Shown piece after piece: positions 46,387 through 57,608 of a stretch of 64,000 nucleotides of DNA. The stretch spans positions 172,902,837 to 172,966,836 of the forward strand of contig CM054113.1 of the NCBI GenBank assembly GCA_028673005.1, read 5' to 3'. The position numbers and the translations under genes are program-made. The stretch's first letter is position 1. Every line of letters begins with the position of its first letter. The notes below the pieces were generated by a model. That model was not told the origin of the DNA. It did not search any database and was given only the letters and a program-made list of their open reading frames with translations. Origin of the DNA: Tanypteryx hageni. Its lineage: Eukaryota; Arthropoda; Insecta; Odonata; Petaluridae.

Positions 46387-47649
46387 CAGAGTGTCGAACC
46401 GAACCTGAACCGAAAACCAACTCCGAACCGTGATTTTGTTTTTACTTTGAACCCGACCGAACCTAAACCTGTCTTAAAACGGGTTCAAAATCTTCTAGAC
46501 AATCCATGTAAGTATATAACCAAATGAAAAGAAAATAATTCTTACTGAAGTTAGGTGGACGAGAGGGACGTTATGTCTCGAATTTTCAGATCTCTCAAAA
46601 AGCAGAACATTTCTCTTCTGTTTCTAGATTTGATTTGTTGCTTGATCTCCTCACACATCGTGAATCATTGGCGGTGATTAGCTTGATTTTAAATTGTTCC
46701 TCTGTAACATTGTTCAATGCTTGGCACGAGATTTACATTCAAATATACTTAAAAAAGAGTAGAATTTTCTAAATAATGATCTTTTGTTTGCTGTTGTATA
46801 TTTAGATCGTAGATACAGATTGACTTTATATGAAGAGAAAGTAAGAAAGCTAAAATCCAAGTTACTAAAACGCTGAAGTTACTGGAAAATATACGACTTG
46901 CAGACAGCTTGAAAGAAAATATGAAACATTCTGTACCAGCAGCAAGTATTTCAGGCTCTACAGCAGGTGACGACTTGCTAGAGCAGTTTCTGGTAAAAAA
47001 ACGAGAAATCTCACACAAACACTAAAATCCAATCTGACTAAAGAAATCAAAGTAATTTAGAACTTGCATTTGAAGTTCATGAGAAAATTCAAAGGCTTTC
47101 CAAGAACAGTCAAGTTCTTAACTTCTGGGAAGAAAATAAAAACCAGTATCTCATTTTTTATCATGTTTCTCAGGTCACTTAAGGAGACAGGTCAGTGTTG
47201 AGCGAGCTTTCTCAGTATTAACATTTATTTTATCACCAAAGCGTGCCAACTTATTGGAGACACACTTGAAAATATTCTGCATGTCCGTTTGAATGAAAAT
47301 TTATTTTAAAAATTAAAATATTTATTTTCTGTTATATTTTTTTAAATAGATTTTGTTATTTGTCAATTGTTGTAGATGTTGCCCAACAGTTTTTATAGAG
47401 TTCCCAATTCTACTAACATTTGTTATTAGTTTTGTAATTCATTTTGTTTTTATTATAATGTATTTTTCGAGGTTGATTTGCATTTTTTAAATGAAGTCAT
47501 TATAAAGTAAATTAATGAATTTTATATTTAAAATGAATTAGAATTTTTAAAAATGAAAACCTGTGCCCGAACCGGAACCAAACAGTTCAAAAACTTTTTT
47601 CATGAACCGAAGCCGATCCCAGAAAATACAATAGTCGCATCCCACTCGG
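46387..47649 (+). mobile_element. hAT transposon, degraded
   Basis: The left end CAGAGTGTCGAACCGAACC and right end (read inward) CCGAGTGGGATGCGAC are compatible with hAT termini. Subterminal GAACCGAACC/CCGAACCGGAACC blocks, reading as 'GGTTCGG' repeats, lie at both ends (46395-46470 and 47560-47620). The 1.26-kb interior includes a decayed transposase. No target duplication survives that I can recognise, so boundaries are approximate. Confidence 0.65.
46778..47309 (+). pseudogene. Decayed hAT transposase (dimerisation region)
   Basis: Starting at 46778 the plus strand reads DLLFAVVYLDRRYRLTLYEE, matching the 'AxYLDPRFKxLL' region of hAT transposases. Later pieces give VLNFWEENKNQY (about 47110-47150) and, from 47188, QVSVERAFSVLTFILSPKR, ANLLETHL, corresponding to the family pattern 'vSVERAFSxLkfILsxkRanLxexxLexiLxvrxN'. 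A one-base shift near the end restores ILHVRLNENLF. Several stops and shifts lie between. It is the C-terminal third of a transposase and inactive. Confidence 0.7.
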
Positions 47650-48700
47650 AGAACTCCGAATTTGTCTCGAGTTTCATGAAATTTCCCAGTTTTTATTCGA
47701 ATTTTATTTGAATTGGTTTTGGTTGTCATGGCAAACTCATGGCTCAGGATATCATATCTGTATTTTTATGTATCCGTCAACAGTGGTAATTGTAGCCATC
47801 GTTCATCGTAAAAATTGAAAATATTTTACAACGCGGGTTGTTTTTCCCCGTTCGTGGAAGTTCTCGGGCTTGAAAAATTAGAACTTACTCGTCCACTTGT
47901 AAAGAAACTTATCTTTACGTTTGGCGTTCAGTCGTTTTTAAGAGGTGTCCATCTGAAATGGTATACTTTTTATCACCGACTCTAATAATTATTAGCTACT
48001 ATCGTTCAGTCATTATTTAAGTTTTAGAATTGCGGAACTTAGTAAGTATTGAGTAAATGGAGCTTTGTGAAACTGCTAGGAGAAACGAACAACGTCCCAG
48101 GATCACGATCATTTTCATCGAAATTTACTTTTTCTTCCTTTCCTGCTTACAGCACATATGATAAACGTTTCCTTCCTTTTCCTTTTTGGAAGTTTTCAGG
48201 GAAAGAGGAGGCGTTAGGGTTTGGGGAGTTTGGGTTGTGTCGTTTACGCTGTGACTTAACGCTCGGTTGCTCTCATTCTCCTGTCTTAATGTCCGAAATC
48301 CTTCCTTCTGCAAACTTTCGTTTCTGCGCTCGACATTTTTTTGCATTTGAACGCAAAACTCCCCTCTGACTTCTTTTTATATCACGTCCCTGCTTTCTCC
48401 CCCCCCCCCTCGCTTCCCGCCTCTTTTTTTATTTCCCTCGCTCACACCTGACATCTTCCCTTGTCTCCTTCCCTTGACCTGACCTTTTTTTTACACTTTC
48501 TCTCTCTTCTCGCGTTCTCCCGAGTTCTCGCTTCACTACCAAAAAAGCATTATGGCGTTCTTATTCCTTTGCTATTTCCTACTGTCTATCGCTTCGCTTT
48601 CGTCCAGTCCGCCGTTCTTGCGTTTCGTAATGTAGGACCATTGTTTAATTTATGTTTGCGTTTAAAAAAGTGTAAGGGCAGGAAAATGTTTTGCTTTTTA
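47650..48700. other. No gene recognised
   Basis: AT-rich then CT-rich (48370-48560, with a C10 run near 48401). The 106-codon frame at 48049-48369 has no recognisable domain. Confidence 0.4.
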
Positions 48701-48704
48701 TTAC

Positions 48705-48790
48705 AGTACAGTTCCATTTATTCGGACTAATTGGGACCAAAATGGTCCGGATAATCGAAAATATGGATAATTGGACTTAAAAAACAAACG
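48705..48790. mobile_element. Tigger/pogo-like terminal fragment
   Basis: After a TA, the sequence CAGTACAGTTCCATTTATTC, then CGGACTAATTGGGACC, GGTCCGGATAATCG and GGATAATTGGA resembles Tigger/pogo terminal inverted repeats (CAGTxxAACCTCGATTATCCGGAxTAATTGGG). No matching right end was found within 1.3 kb, so this is probably a single end of a truncated copy. The adjoining A-rich stretch near 48830-48862 may be a later microsatellite. Confidence 0.55.
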
Positions 48791-50085
48791 CTGCAATACT
48801 TTTAAATATATCATCCAGTACGTTTTGAAAAAATAAAAATAAAAATATAAATAAATAAATAAAATATTTCTAATGAATTAGCCAAATAAAACATATGGCT
48901 AAGACAGTAAAAAATTCTAAATCCTTAGCCTCCGTAGAGGATGCGTTAATGGTTTAAACTCGTTTAAATTGGTGTTAAACATTTTCAAAAGTTTCTTTAT
49001 TCATTATTTTTTATAAGATCTTTCTAATTTATTCTCCATACTACGGTGCATCCTATATACGGGTGTGTCCTGTGCACGAGTATTTAGGGCATGTATTTTT
49101 GGAGCTCTGCGAATTTAGGTTATTAAAAAATAGATCGAAAAATGTCTATAATCGAATCCGTTCGAACACATATTTTTCAGGCTCAAAGCGATACGGAATG
49201 CATATACCGTGACCACTGCAAACTCGGTGGTAAAATTAGCCCATTTTCGTTCGCGTTTATGCTACCAATTAGATTTCACAGTTGGCTAAATAAAACATAT
49301 TCAATTCAAGGCTTTGTTTTCAAAATACTATTCTTTCGACTAGGATCTCAGCTATTTTAGCCATTTGAGCTCTGAAAAAACAGCGGGTCGCACGAAAACC
49401 TAAATTGGAATTCTCTCGCCGAGTTTGATAGGAGTTAATGTGTTATAGTGCTTTTAAAAATAAATTGGATTTATTTTATGTTAGCTCGATGTTCATTTTT
49501 TATCCCGTTTTACGGCGGAGCAATGTGTATCTGTGTTTTCATGTAGAACGTTTTTTGACACCTTTGCAATGATTGTTTGGTTCAGGTATGCTAATTTTTC
49601 GTTTTCTCTTCTTTACAGGTGAGTAAACATGCACTTATGCATATTCATCGCCTGGTTAATTAGAGTCGTGAATCGGTGAGTATTATCGGCTGTGGAATAC
49701 CACGAGTCAGAACTGATTTAAACCTTTGTATTTTATTTATTTGATTGTGCTTATCACATGTGGGCTAATTGAGACAACTATTTTTTTCGAATTAAAAAAA
49801 CTCAGTATTGTCGCAACCATTAGTAAAAGGTATCAATTGAATAAAAATCGACTGTCGTGGTGGAATTTTTCTACGGGCAACATAGATATTAATTGAAATT
49901 CTTTAGATGTAGATATGTATTTGTGTATGGCTGACAGATAATTGTGTATGTAGAGTTATCGCTTTATAGAGATATATTTTAAAGTATTCGCTATTCTTCC
50001 ATTTTGCTCTTAAGTAACGCTAAGTGGAAATTATGCTCGTGGGAAACACAAGTGTTAATTAATTTCAGCCCTTTACGTTTAATAT
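48791..50085. other. No gene; small SINE-tail-like word at 49852
   Basis: AT-rich. CTGTCGTGGTGGAATTTTTC (49852-49871) matches the tail of the SINE-like repeats at 1788 and 3391, but no head is visible. Nothing else recognised. Confidence 0.4.
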
Positions 50086-50086
50086 A

Positions 50087-50582
50087 AAGGGTCATCCCAA
50101 AAGAACTATATTATTTTAATAATATAAATTTAATTGGAGTATACGAATTAAAAAATTAATTTCATTGTAATATAGAAGAAATTTCGGAGTTTTTGAAATA
50201 TAAAAATCTTTAATTGAGAACGTTCATTTTGTGCTTCTACTCCAATAACTTGATGCAAGCACATAAGGAATTTTGTATTTTCCAGTTCAATTCGTTTGCA
50301 ATAGTGTTTTCTGTAAATATATTCTTTCGGATTGTCCAACATAGACCCAGCTCTATAAAAACTTTCGTACCTATCAATGATACTGTTTTGTGAAGGAATA
50401 TTCGTAACAATATATTGTCTTTGATAATTTCTTTGCATTTGAATAACACTTAAAAATTTAAAAAGTTTTAAAAATAAATACTCTTTGCTATGTTGTGTAT
50501 GATTCCATTTTGACAATACGGTGGCCAACATAAACCCCCAAAATTTCTTTATACAACAGTACACATTAGAAAAATTATCCCT
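50087..50582 (-). mobile_element. mariner-like element, internally deleted
   Basis: The body contains the first part of a mariner-type transposase on the minus strand. The ends are AAGGGTCATCCCAAAAGAAC (left) and AGGGATAATTTTTC (read inward from the right), each next to a TA. The end similarity is weak (essentially the AGGG core), so the limits are provisional. At about 500 bp it is less than half of a full mariner and looks like a deletion derivative that kept the N-terminal coding region. Confidence 0.5.
50148..50564 (-). pseudogene. N-terminal fragment of a mariner-type transposase
   Basis: A 138-codon minus-strand frame resembles the N-terminal helix-turn-helix region (DUF4817 type) of insect mariner transposases. 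SKEYLFLKLFKFLSVIQMQR matches the 'xERxFLLKxYYxxxSVxxxQR' helix; NYQRQYIVTNIPSQNSI and ESFYRAGSMLDNPKE match 'xFRxxFxxxxxPSxxTIxxxxxxFxxTGSVxxKPR'. The downstream catalytic DDE/D part is absent and the frame ends near the element's left end. The basic GRP-like linker expected after DNPK is not recognisable. It cannot catalyse transposition. Confidence 0.6.
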
Positions 50583-50589
50583 TAAATAA

Positions 50590-53298
50590 CGATGTACTCA
50601 TAATATAAAATAGTCAACCCTTTCGTAACGATCCCGTAGTTAAGAAGACTTCGAAATCGGCTGTTTTTTGCTAGCATTTTAAACTGCTACAAACGAACGC
50701 TCGTCATAATTGGCCGAATTATATTAACAACTTTGTTGACGGTTTTTTTTGCCTCTGTGAGCAATTGCATACATTACAGTAACCAGCTTCGTGGATAAAT
50801 TTTCCATATGGCAATTTTTTATATGTCATCCTTGTTACCATTTCCCTTTTTCTCTATGCGAATGTTTCCATGTTAGGCGGATGTTATGTATTTGTCGCAC
50901 GTTTATATACCTCCTCCAGTTCACTTTCTTCCCGTCACTATTTCTTCTATTCCTTTCATGTCCTCTCAACTAACCTTCGCCCTCATCCTCACCTCGCCGG
51001 CCTTTTATTCTTCCCTTTCTCTCTACCCTTCTGTATTCGTCCAGGCACCTCGCCCTAATCCCGCCTCTTCCTTTTTTCACCCCTAAAAGTACCTGGATGG
51101 TCAGAGAGGGAGAAGGGGAGGTGTGGGTGTTCTATTTATGTAACTACTTGCATCGACCCCTTTTGTGTTTCCCTTTCCTGTTCGACTTGCCCATTCTTTC
51201 CACCTCACCTCCCTCTAATCCTTCTCGTCAGTGTTTTTTTTTCAGAAACAAAAGCTCTTCTGATATTTTTAACTCGGCCACTGTCGTATCCTCCATCCCC
51301 ATTTTTGAACCGCCCTCCATCTTTCACTCTGTGTTCATTCATAGGTATTCGGTTAATGCCACAATATATTGTTCCTTCGTACCGATAATGTATAATTTAG
51401 GTGTGGTGCGATAGTTGCTCTTGCAGAGCATTCTTGCAAATGTAAAACCGGAGTTGACGCTCGTCATCATGCTGAGTGAGAAATTCCGATTCCGCCTTCG
51501 ATTCATCTTAGCGGCGGTATGGATAAGGAAAATATTTTGGTGAGATATTTACACAAATCCACGATTTTATTAAATTTTTGGAAACTTTCACGTTAACTTG
51601 AATCGCACTATGCCCTCATATGCTTCTGTCTTCGCCAATTTTATTCTTGGTTGTGCTGGTCACCCTAAGATAGCCTAACGTGTTTTGTTTATGCAATATG
51701 ATGATTATACTTTGTAATATCTGCGTAAATTTTAAGATTTGCAATTTTACGAGCCTAGTTAGAAATTCCAGGAGAAAATGTCGCCGATGACGTAACCTGC
51801 AATGTTGGACTGTGACAAATTTTCAAATCGGAAAAACTCCTTAATTGCATAATTGTTTCAATCAAACGTGAACTGTGTATTACCTCATGATAGCGTCGCA
51901 ATCTACGCTCAAATGACCGACCGCTCGGGGAATTTACAATCGCATCGCCCCTCTTAGCGCTCCCGACCTCCATCCAACGAGACCGATGACTAATTTTGGT
52001 TTCGTAATCGTCCGCCATCCCGCGGTGGCGGTGAGACGTGATTGGAATCGTTTAATCCGTCGTTTCTTTTTTCCCAATGCTCTTTACCTTCTTAACGCGT
52101 GTTTTATCGAGTATCTTTATCCGTCACTCGCGTCTTTCTGGTTCGCGCCCGTGCGTGCTCGAGTGAGCGATCTGGCGAGTGCCTGCGTTACGTGTCCGCT
52201 CGGATTCGTCGAAACGAGTCCTGTCGTGTGTGTAGAGCTCGATAGCCTGGTTGCACTTGCGACAGTCTTTTTTGAGGTTTCATGTTAGCGACCCCAGCAT
52301 TCTCCCTCGGCGACGACGCCGTCGAGAGGGAAGGAAAGAGAAGTTTTAGTGAGGTGGAGGGGAGATTTTTTTGAGGGAGAGGTAGAAGGTTTCGGAGGGA
52401 GTGTTGGCTTAGGAGGAGGGATAAAGGGAGGAGTTAGCCACCAAATTACCCTGCAGACTACTTGCTTACTACCCATTCCCGCCCTCTGTCCATGCCTCTC
52501 CGCTTACTCCCTCACCTCTCCCCTTTTTCCCTCACCTCTCCCCTTTTTCCTACCATTACTTCTCGTGCTACTCTACCTACAGTTTTTTCACCGCCCAGTT
52601 TATCTCCCGCGGTTAATAAAGACGTGAAGCAAATGCTTTAATTTTTCTCTCGCGATGTGCTCTTCAACTGTTCTTTTCCCTCCCTCCTTCGTTTCTATTT
52701 CTCTTCTAGTGTACCGTCTCTCCCCTCTCCGTTCCAATCCCTTCCTCTCACTTAGAGACCCTTTTACTAAGTCTATCCTCTCAGTTAAGTCGTTCCCAAA
52801 AACTCGTTTCCTATTTTTTTCCCTTCCTCACGCCCTTTATACATAGGACATTATCGCCCGTCGCTACTGCTCTTCCCTTTTATCGCTCTTTCTTTCCTCT
52901 CCCTCTAAACTTTTTCTTCCTTTTTTCTCTCTCTCTCTGTTCCTCCAATCCTGTCATTCTAGTTCACTTATCCGCTTTTATGTCTTTAATCCTTTTCCAT
53001 TCTCCCATCTCTTCCTTCTTTCCTGCCTGCCACACTCCCTTTCCTTTATGGCTACGTATTTATCCTTTCCACCATTTTGCTCCTTTTTTATTTTTCACCC
53101 GCTCTTCTGTGTTTTAGGTTTTAGATCCTGTCATGTGTTCTATCTCTATATATTTCTATATCTCTCCAGTCCATTAAAATCTCTATTTCTACCACTCTCT
53201 CGCCGTATTTTCGTCTTTATACCGTTCTCATTTTGTCCTTCCATCTTTGTGGTAGAGGGAAGAATCCCGTCGCTCTATGCATGTATATGTACATGCAT
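50590..53298. other. No gene recognised; CT-rich at 50900-51240 and 52460-53260
   Basis: No supported gene. 52120-52290 is CpG-rich, and 52320-52440 is a GA-rich patch. A 20-bp CT-rich unit is repeated twice at 52511-52550. Frames are compositional. Confidence 0.4.
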
Positions 53299-53299
53299 A

Positions 53300-53613
53300 C
53301 TGTATTTACCCAGCTATGAGACGACCCCCTTTTACAGAAGCTAATTTTGAGAAGAAATTTTATAAGGGATTCTGAAGGAAATAGATTAAACAAGATTATT
53401 GGAGTTATTTTTTATTTATCTAAAAATTATCATCACTATGGGAAGTGAAAAGTTAAATTTGATTTAATGTTTAAATCACATTTATCCATGCTAGAGTAGT
53501 CATAATCAGTTTCGCTATTTTTTGTTTTATTTCTTTGATCGCGAACACAAGACGATCCCCAATCTTTGATTGAAAAAAAACACAAAATTCGTCTTGTAGT
53601 CAGGTAAATACGG
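53300..53613. mobile_element. Tc/mariner-type MITE
   Basis: Terminal inverted repeats CTGTATTTACCCAGCTATGA with AGACGACCCC (left) and CCGTATTTACCTGACTACAA with GACGA (read inward from the right) bound 314 bp. TA precedes the left end; TG follows the right end and may be a mutated TA. 'CCGTATTTAC...AAGACGACCCC' ends are typical of a widespread non-autonomous DNA transposon type. A third copy of the CAAGACGATCCCC word lies inside near 53550. The AT-rich body has no coding capacity. Confidence 0.7.
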
Positions 53614-53619
53614 TGACAC

Positions 53620-54268
53620 TGCGTGTATTTATATATTAACGAATAGGTGACGCCACTATACATTCTGTTAGTTTACTGGGGCCATCAACCTCATCTCTAA
53701 CCAATTCCATTTCCACCAGAGGTCTTGTTATTTTTTTATGGGCGTAAAATCTCCCGTTTTTTCTTCTCTCTTCTCCAAAAATATACGTGTCTATCTTCTT
53801 CCAGTCTCATCTTCGTTTTATTCCGTCCACTATTTTTACAGTGGGTTGTTTAAAAGAGTTTATTTTCTCCCCGTCGCCTCGGACTTCACTCGAGCAACAG
53901 TGTTTTGTTTCTCTCTCGTACCCGACCGTTACGAGGTTCATTTTTTTAGATTACGGGCCATTTTTGCTCGCCCCGGCAGCCGCCATCGCGAAGTGATTTT
54001 TATTCGTCAATTAAAATATATCGTGGCTGACCTTATTCTGTCTCGTTTTATAACTTTTTAGTTCGTCTTATTTAGCCGTCCGAAAGGCTTCGCGCGATGT
54101 CATTTGTTTTACTTCCTGGCGACGGAGTACTAATTAAGGTCTCGTTCCTTCTGTTTTTCTTTCTTCCTAGTGAAAAATCTATTGACGATATTATGTCATC
54201 CGAGAAAGAATTATGGAGCTCACATTGTTGCTGAAATCAAATTGATTGAGCTATGTTTCTCCAATAAG
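53620..54268. other. No gene recognised
   Basis: Mixed sequence. The 107-codon frame at 53738-54061 shows no domain. Confidence 0.4.
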
Positions 54269-54349
54269 CATACATCGTGGCCGGACATCCGAACGGACGT
54301 TATGCGGACAAGATGGGATAGGTAGGAAATGTTAACGACCGATTTATAA

Positions 54350-54850
54350 ACAGTTTTACTGGAAATTTATACTACAAGTAGCATATAATATTGCACGGTT
54401 TATATAAACCACCGGAATGTATATGCAATTGAACAAGTGGATTAAACCGTCGGAAGTATAAACAATTGAACGGGTGGATTGAACCGAGGGAATTATAAAT
54501 TTTTGAACGAGTAATTTGAGCACCAAAGCGTATAAACAATATAATGGGTAAACTTTACCGCCAGATATATCAACAATTGAAGCTGTAATTTGTACCACCA
54601 ATAGAATATAATATTGCACGGTTAATTTTAACCACCAGAATTATAGTAGTCAATAGTATGAACAATTGAACAGATAAAGTGGACAACCCTAAGTATAAAT
54701 ATGGATAGGGTGTGTATAGCATTATGTATAAACAATTTAACGAGTAATCTGTAGCACCAGACGTACAAACAACTTAACGGGTCAATTATACTAACCTTAT
54801 TATGAATAACTAAACGGGTAATGTGTACAAAAATTATTAACAGCAGAACG
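54350..54850. repeat. Degenerate ~40-bp tandem repeat
   Basis: About a dozen loose copies of a unit containing TATAAACAATTGAACGGGTG followed by a GATT-x-x-ACCACCGG-like part (for example 54425, 54462, 54727, 54766). Spacing between CAATTGAAC words is about 37-44 bp. It fills the middle of the 54276-55251 element. On the minus strand it stays open for 87 codons by chance of repeat composition. Confidence 0.7.
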
Positions 54851-54929
54851 GGAAATAATTATCACCACTAGTAAAATCGAACGTAGGCAATATATCGATT
54901 TCCAACATTTCCCGCCTATTACATCCTGT

Positions 54930-55230
54930 TCGCATAACGTCCGTTCGGCATAACGTCCGTTCGGCATACCGTCCGCTCGGCACGTCTGTTCGGCACAACG
55001 TCCGTTCGGAATAACGTCCGCTCGGCATAACGTCCGCTCGGCATAACGTCCGCTCGGCATAACGTCCGCTCGGCATAACGTCCGCTCGGCATAACGTCCG
55101 CTCGGCATAACCTCCGCTCGGCATAACGTCCGTTCGGCATAACGTCCGTTCGGCATAACGTCCGTTCGGCATAACGTCCGTTCGGCATAACGTCCGTTCG
55201 GCATAACGTCCGTTCGGCATAACGTCCGCC
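54930..55230. repeat. 16-bp tandem array (about 18 units)
   Basis: Head-to-tail copies of CATAACGTCCG(C/T)TCGG. Two unit variants differ at one base: T-type units form both flanks, and seven C-type units lie together at about 55011-55125, followed by six T-type units. The array is uninterrupted, with no spacers, so it is a minisatellite and not a CRISPR. Because 16 is not a multiple of 3 and the minus-strand unit lacks stops, all three minus frames stay open and give the same 16-residue period (NGRYAERTLCRTDVMP). Confidence 0.9.
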
Positions 55231-55258
55231 GACATATCGTCCGGGTACCGCCATACAT

Positions 55259-57270
55259 AGGTTGAGAAAACCAGATGCGCATTTCGGCCACAATGCAGCC
55301 TCCTTCAGTGGTGATCCACCAGTGGTAAAATCGGAAAAAAACTGCTGCGAAGCCAGAGTAATCAGCAGCGATTCATCGGTTGTATAATCTAAAGCAAATT
55401 ACTACAAAGCAGCCGTAGTCATTGACTATTCACTGGTTAGACACATAGAATCGCGCATCTCGTTTTCTCGACTTTTTCTGTTGGATACACTTAGTTTGAT
55501 CATAGTATTTTGCCAGACCTTTCTCTTCTGCATTATCATTCGTCGTCCCGTCGTACTCCTTTTTTGTTTATTTTTTGGTATATTGGAATATCCGTCTTGT
55601 TTTATCGGGTTCGCTCTCTCTTTTCCCTTCCCTCCTTCCCCATCCAACTTTCCTACAGGGCTTAATTCTTCTTTCCCTCCCTCCTCTCTCTGCCTTTATA
55701 TTTATTTCGTTTTCTGGTTTTCATCCATGTCATTCATTTATTCCCTCTCTCGTATCTCGATGATAAGTTCTCTCTTTACTTCTTTCTTTGGCCGCGAGGT
55801 GGCAATATCTCCCCTCTGCGTCATTTCCTTCCTTTTGGTTTTCTATTACTTGCCGACTCTCCCCCTTCCCCCACCCCCTTTCTCTCTCTCACTCTCCACC
55901 CATTATTTTTCCTCTTTCGGATTCAAGACTGCTACCTAGCACGCGACCTGCATAAGGCTAGGATAAGTGATCGAGACTTTTTTATTTTTTTTTCCTTTCG
56001 AGGTATTTTCGATGAAGTGAATGCGGTTCTTTGTATGAGACTGATGCCTTTGGATTATTTTCCCTCGCTATGACCGTTTAATTTCGTCAAAAATTAGCCT
56101 TTTCTTAACGGATTCAGGTGCCTCCCGTTTGCGATTTTTTTCCTTTCTCGTTTTTTTCCATTACGAGATTGCCAACTTTACCTTTTACGATGTCTTCCTC
56201 AGTTTTCAAATTACGGAGCGTTCTATTTTAACGACGGCGCGTTCGAGTTTGTCTGGCGTAAAATGAAACCGTGGACTATGCGTCGGTTATTAACTTTTTG
56301 CTTGAGTTAGTATATATCGAGCACGAAACTCTTAATTGGTTCTGTTAAGCTGGCGTCATAAACAGGGAGGACGTTTTGTTTTTCGCCTAAAAACTTGATC
56401 CTATGCACTTCAAAGATGTCGCGTAGTCGTTTTAGCATACATGAGCGAGTTTTGTAATTTATTTTCCTGCTTGTCCGGGAGAGGATTAATAAAGGTATAA
56501 AATACTGTAATTATTCTCTATTCAACAAATTTATTTATGTGGATTGTTTTTATATAAATGTTTTTTTTTCTCTTTTCTCTGCGCCTTTGTTTGCTTCTTG
56601 TCTTTAATTTAAACGGCGTCGTTCTCTTTCCCATGCTGACTTTTTCCGATAGGAAAACCTGGTTTCTTACACGTCGTACGTGCAACGTACCCATTTCCTT
56701 ATCCTATACTTCGTCATGACCTCTCCAGACGGTATGAATGCGCATCTTAATCTAGTGTATTTTTGTCTCGGATAAGCGAGCTGCACCTATGGATTTTCTT
56801 GCCGACGAGACACGGCGGCGCCTCCGTGTTCGACCGCATTGTCTCTCTCTCTCTCTCCCTCTCTTTTCTTTATTCCGCCTAGAGAAAGGAGATGGAATGA
56901 AATTCCTCGTTCCTAATGAAAAAAAGGCGATCGCTCCGGCGCTATCAAAAGATTGCTCGAATTATTTCTCCGTTGCGTCGACCGAGATCTCACGGAGGTG
57001 TTGTGTATTCGCACCTCGCCTTGCGCGAATAAGTCTCATCAGGCCGGTTTTCTTTTTTCGTAGGCGTAGAAATTGGCTTATTTCTCTCAGGACACATTTT
57101 TGGCTCAATGATTTATATTGCGCGCTTCTGAAAACAATCAGGGAGAAATGGTAGATGTTAAAATCGTAAATAAATGAATACCGTGTAGTTCGGAACGCAT
57201 CTTGGCAATATTCAAATCAAGAAGTCTGCGCTTAACGTCGTGGAATTGATTTTTATGTCGGTCCTTATTT
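55259..57270. other. No gene recognised; CT-rich 55600-55910
   Basis: No supported gene. Frames of up to 152 codons at 55481-55939 are Phe/Leu/Pro/Ser-rich and compositional. 56640-57160 has ordinary composition, but the 121-codon frame at 56789-57154 shows no domain. Confidence 0.4.
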
Positions 57271-57273
57271 GAC

Positions 57274-57608
57274 CAGGGTTCTCAAACTTAATGAGGGCCG
57301 AATGAATAATTTTGAAATAATTGGCGGACCGTTTCAATGGACATGGCGGGTCGCATGTTATAATAATGAGGCTAAGCATTTTTTTAAAGCAACAACTCGA
57401 AATGATACGTATTTAAATTAAGAGCAAATTCTCATTCACTTCCTAATTATTAAGCATTGGCACATTGTTTCGTATTAGTTTCACAATCATTGTCTCTCTA
57501 TGCTTTCTCTTCGACCTATTTGCACTTGAATCCAAGTAATGAGTGGGCCGCACATTTTGAAATGGCGGGCTCGCACGCGATACAAGGGCAACTTCTTTGG
57601 GACTTCTG
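57274..57608. mobile_element. hAT-type MITE, same family as 28379-28520
   Basis: The left end is CAGGGTTCTCAAACTTAATG followed by AGGGCCG; the right end, read inward, is CAGAAGTCCCAAAGAAG, matching at 9 of the first 13 positions. GGGCCGCACATTTTGAAATG blocks near the right end mirror GGCCG-x-ATGAATAATTTTGAAAT on the left. The internal GTTATAATAATGAGGCTAAG with CATTTTTTT matches 28440-28480. The flanking octamers TATTTGAC and GCTTGAGC are only weakly alike, so the right limit is provisional. Confidence 0.6.

Larger units (their letters stand above)
54276..55251. mobile_element. 976-bp TIR element with subterminal 16-bp array
   Basis: CATACAT occurs immediately outside both ends (54269-54275 and 55252-55258; eight bases with one mismatch). 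The left end reads CGTGGCCGGACATCCGAACG then GACGTTATGC. The right end, read inward, is GCGGTACCCGGACGATATGT then CGGCGGACGTTATGC, so the two share CCGGAC-AT and CGGACGTTATGC blocks. One 16-bp unit sits at the left end and about 18 inverted units at the right. Between them is a degenerate repeat with a ~37-44 bp period. No transposase. The superfamily is unknown; a 7-8 bp duplication would fit hAT or several other groups. Confidence 0.6.

Noticed and set aside
54930..55230. CRISPR-like array
   Set aside because: Units are only 16 bp, contiguous and without spacers, in a eukaryotic context. It is a minisatellite.
54800..55293. Three overlapping minus-strand frames of 124-163 codons with a 16-residue repeat
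   Set aside because: All arise from one stop-free 16-bp DNA repeat. Equal openness in all three frames argues against coding.
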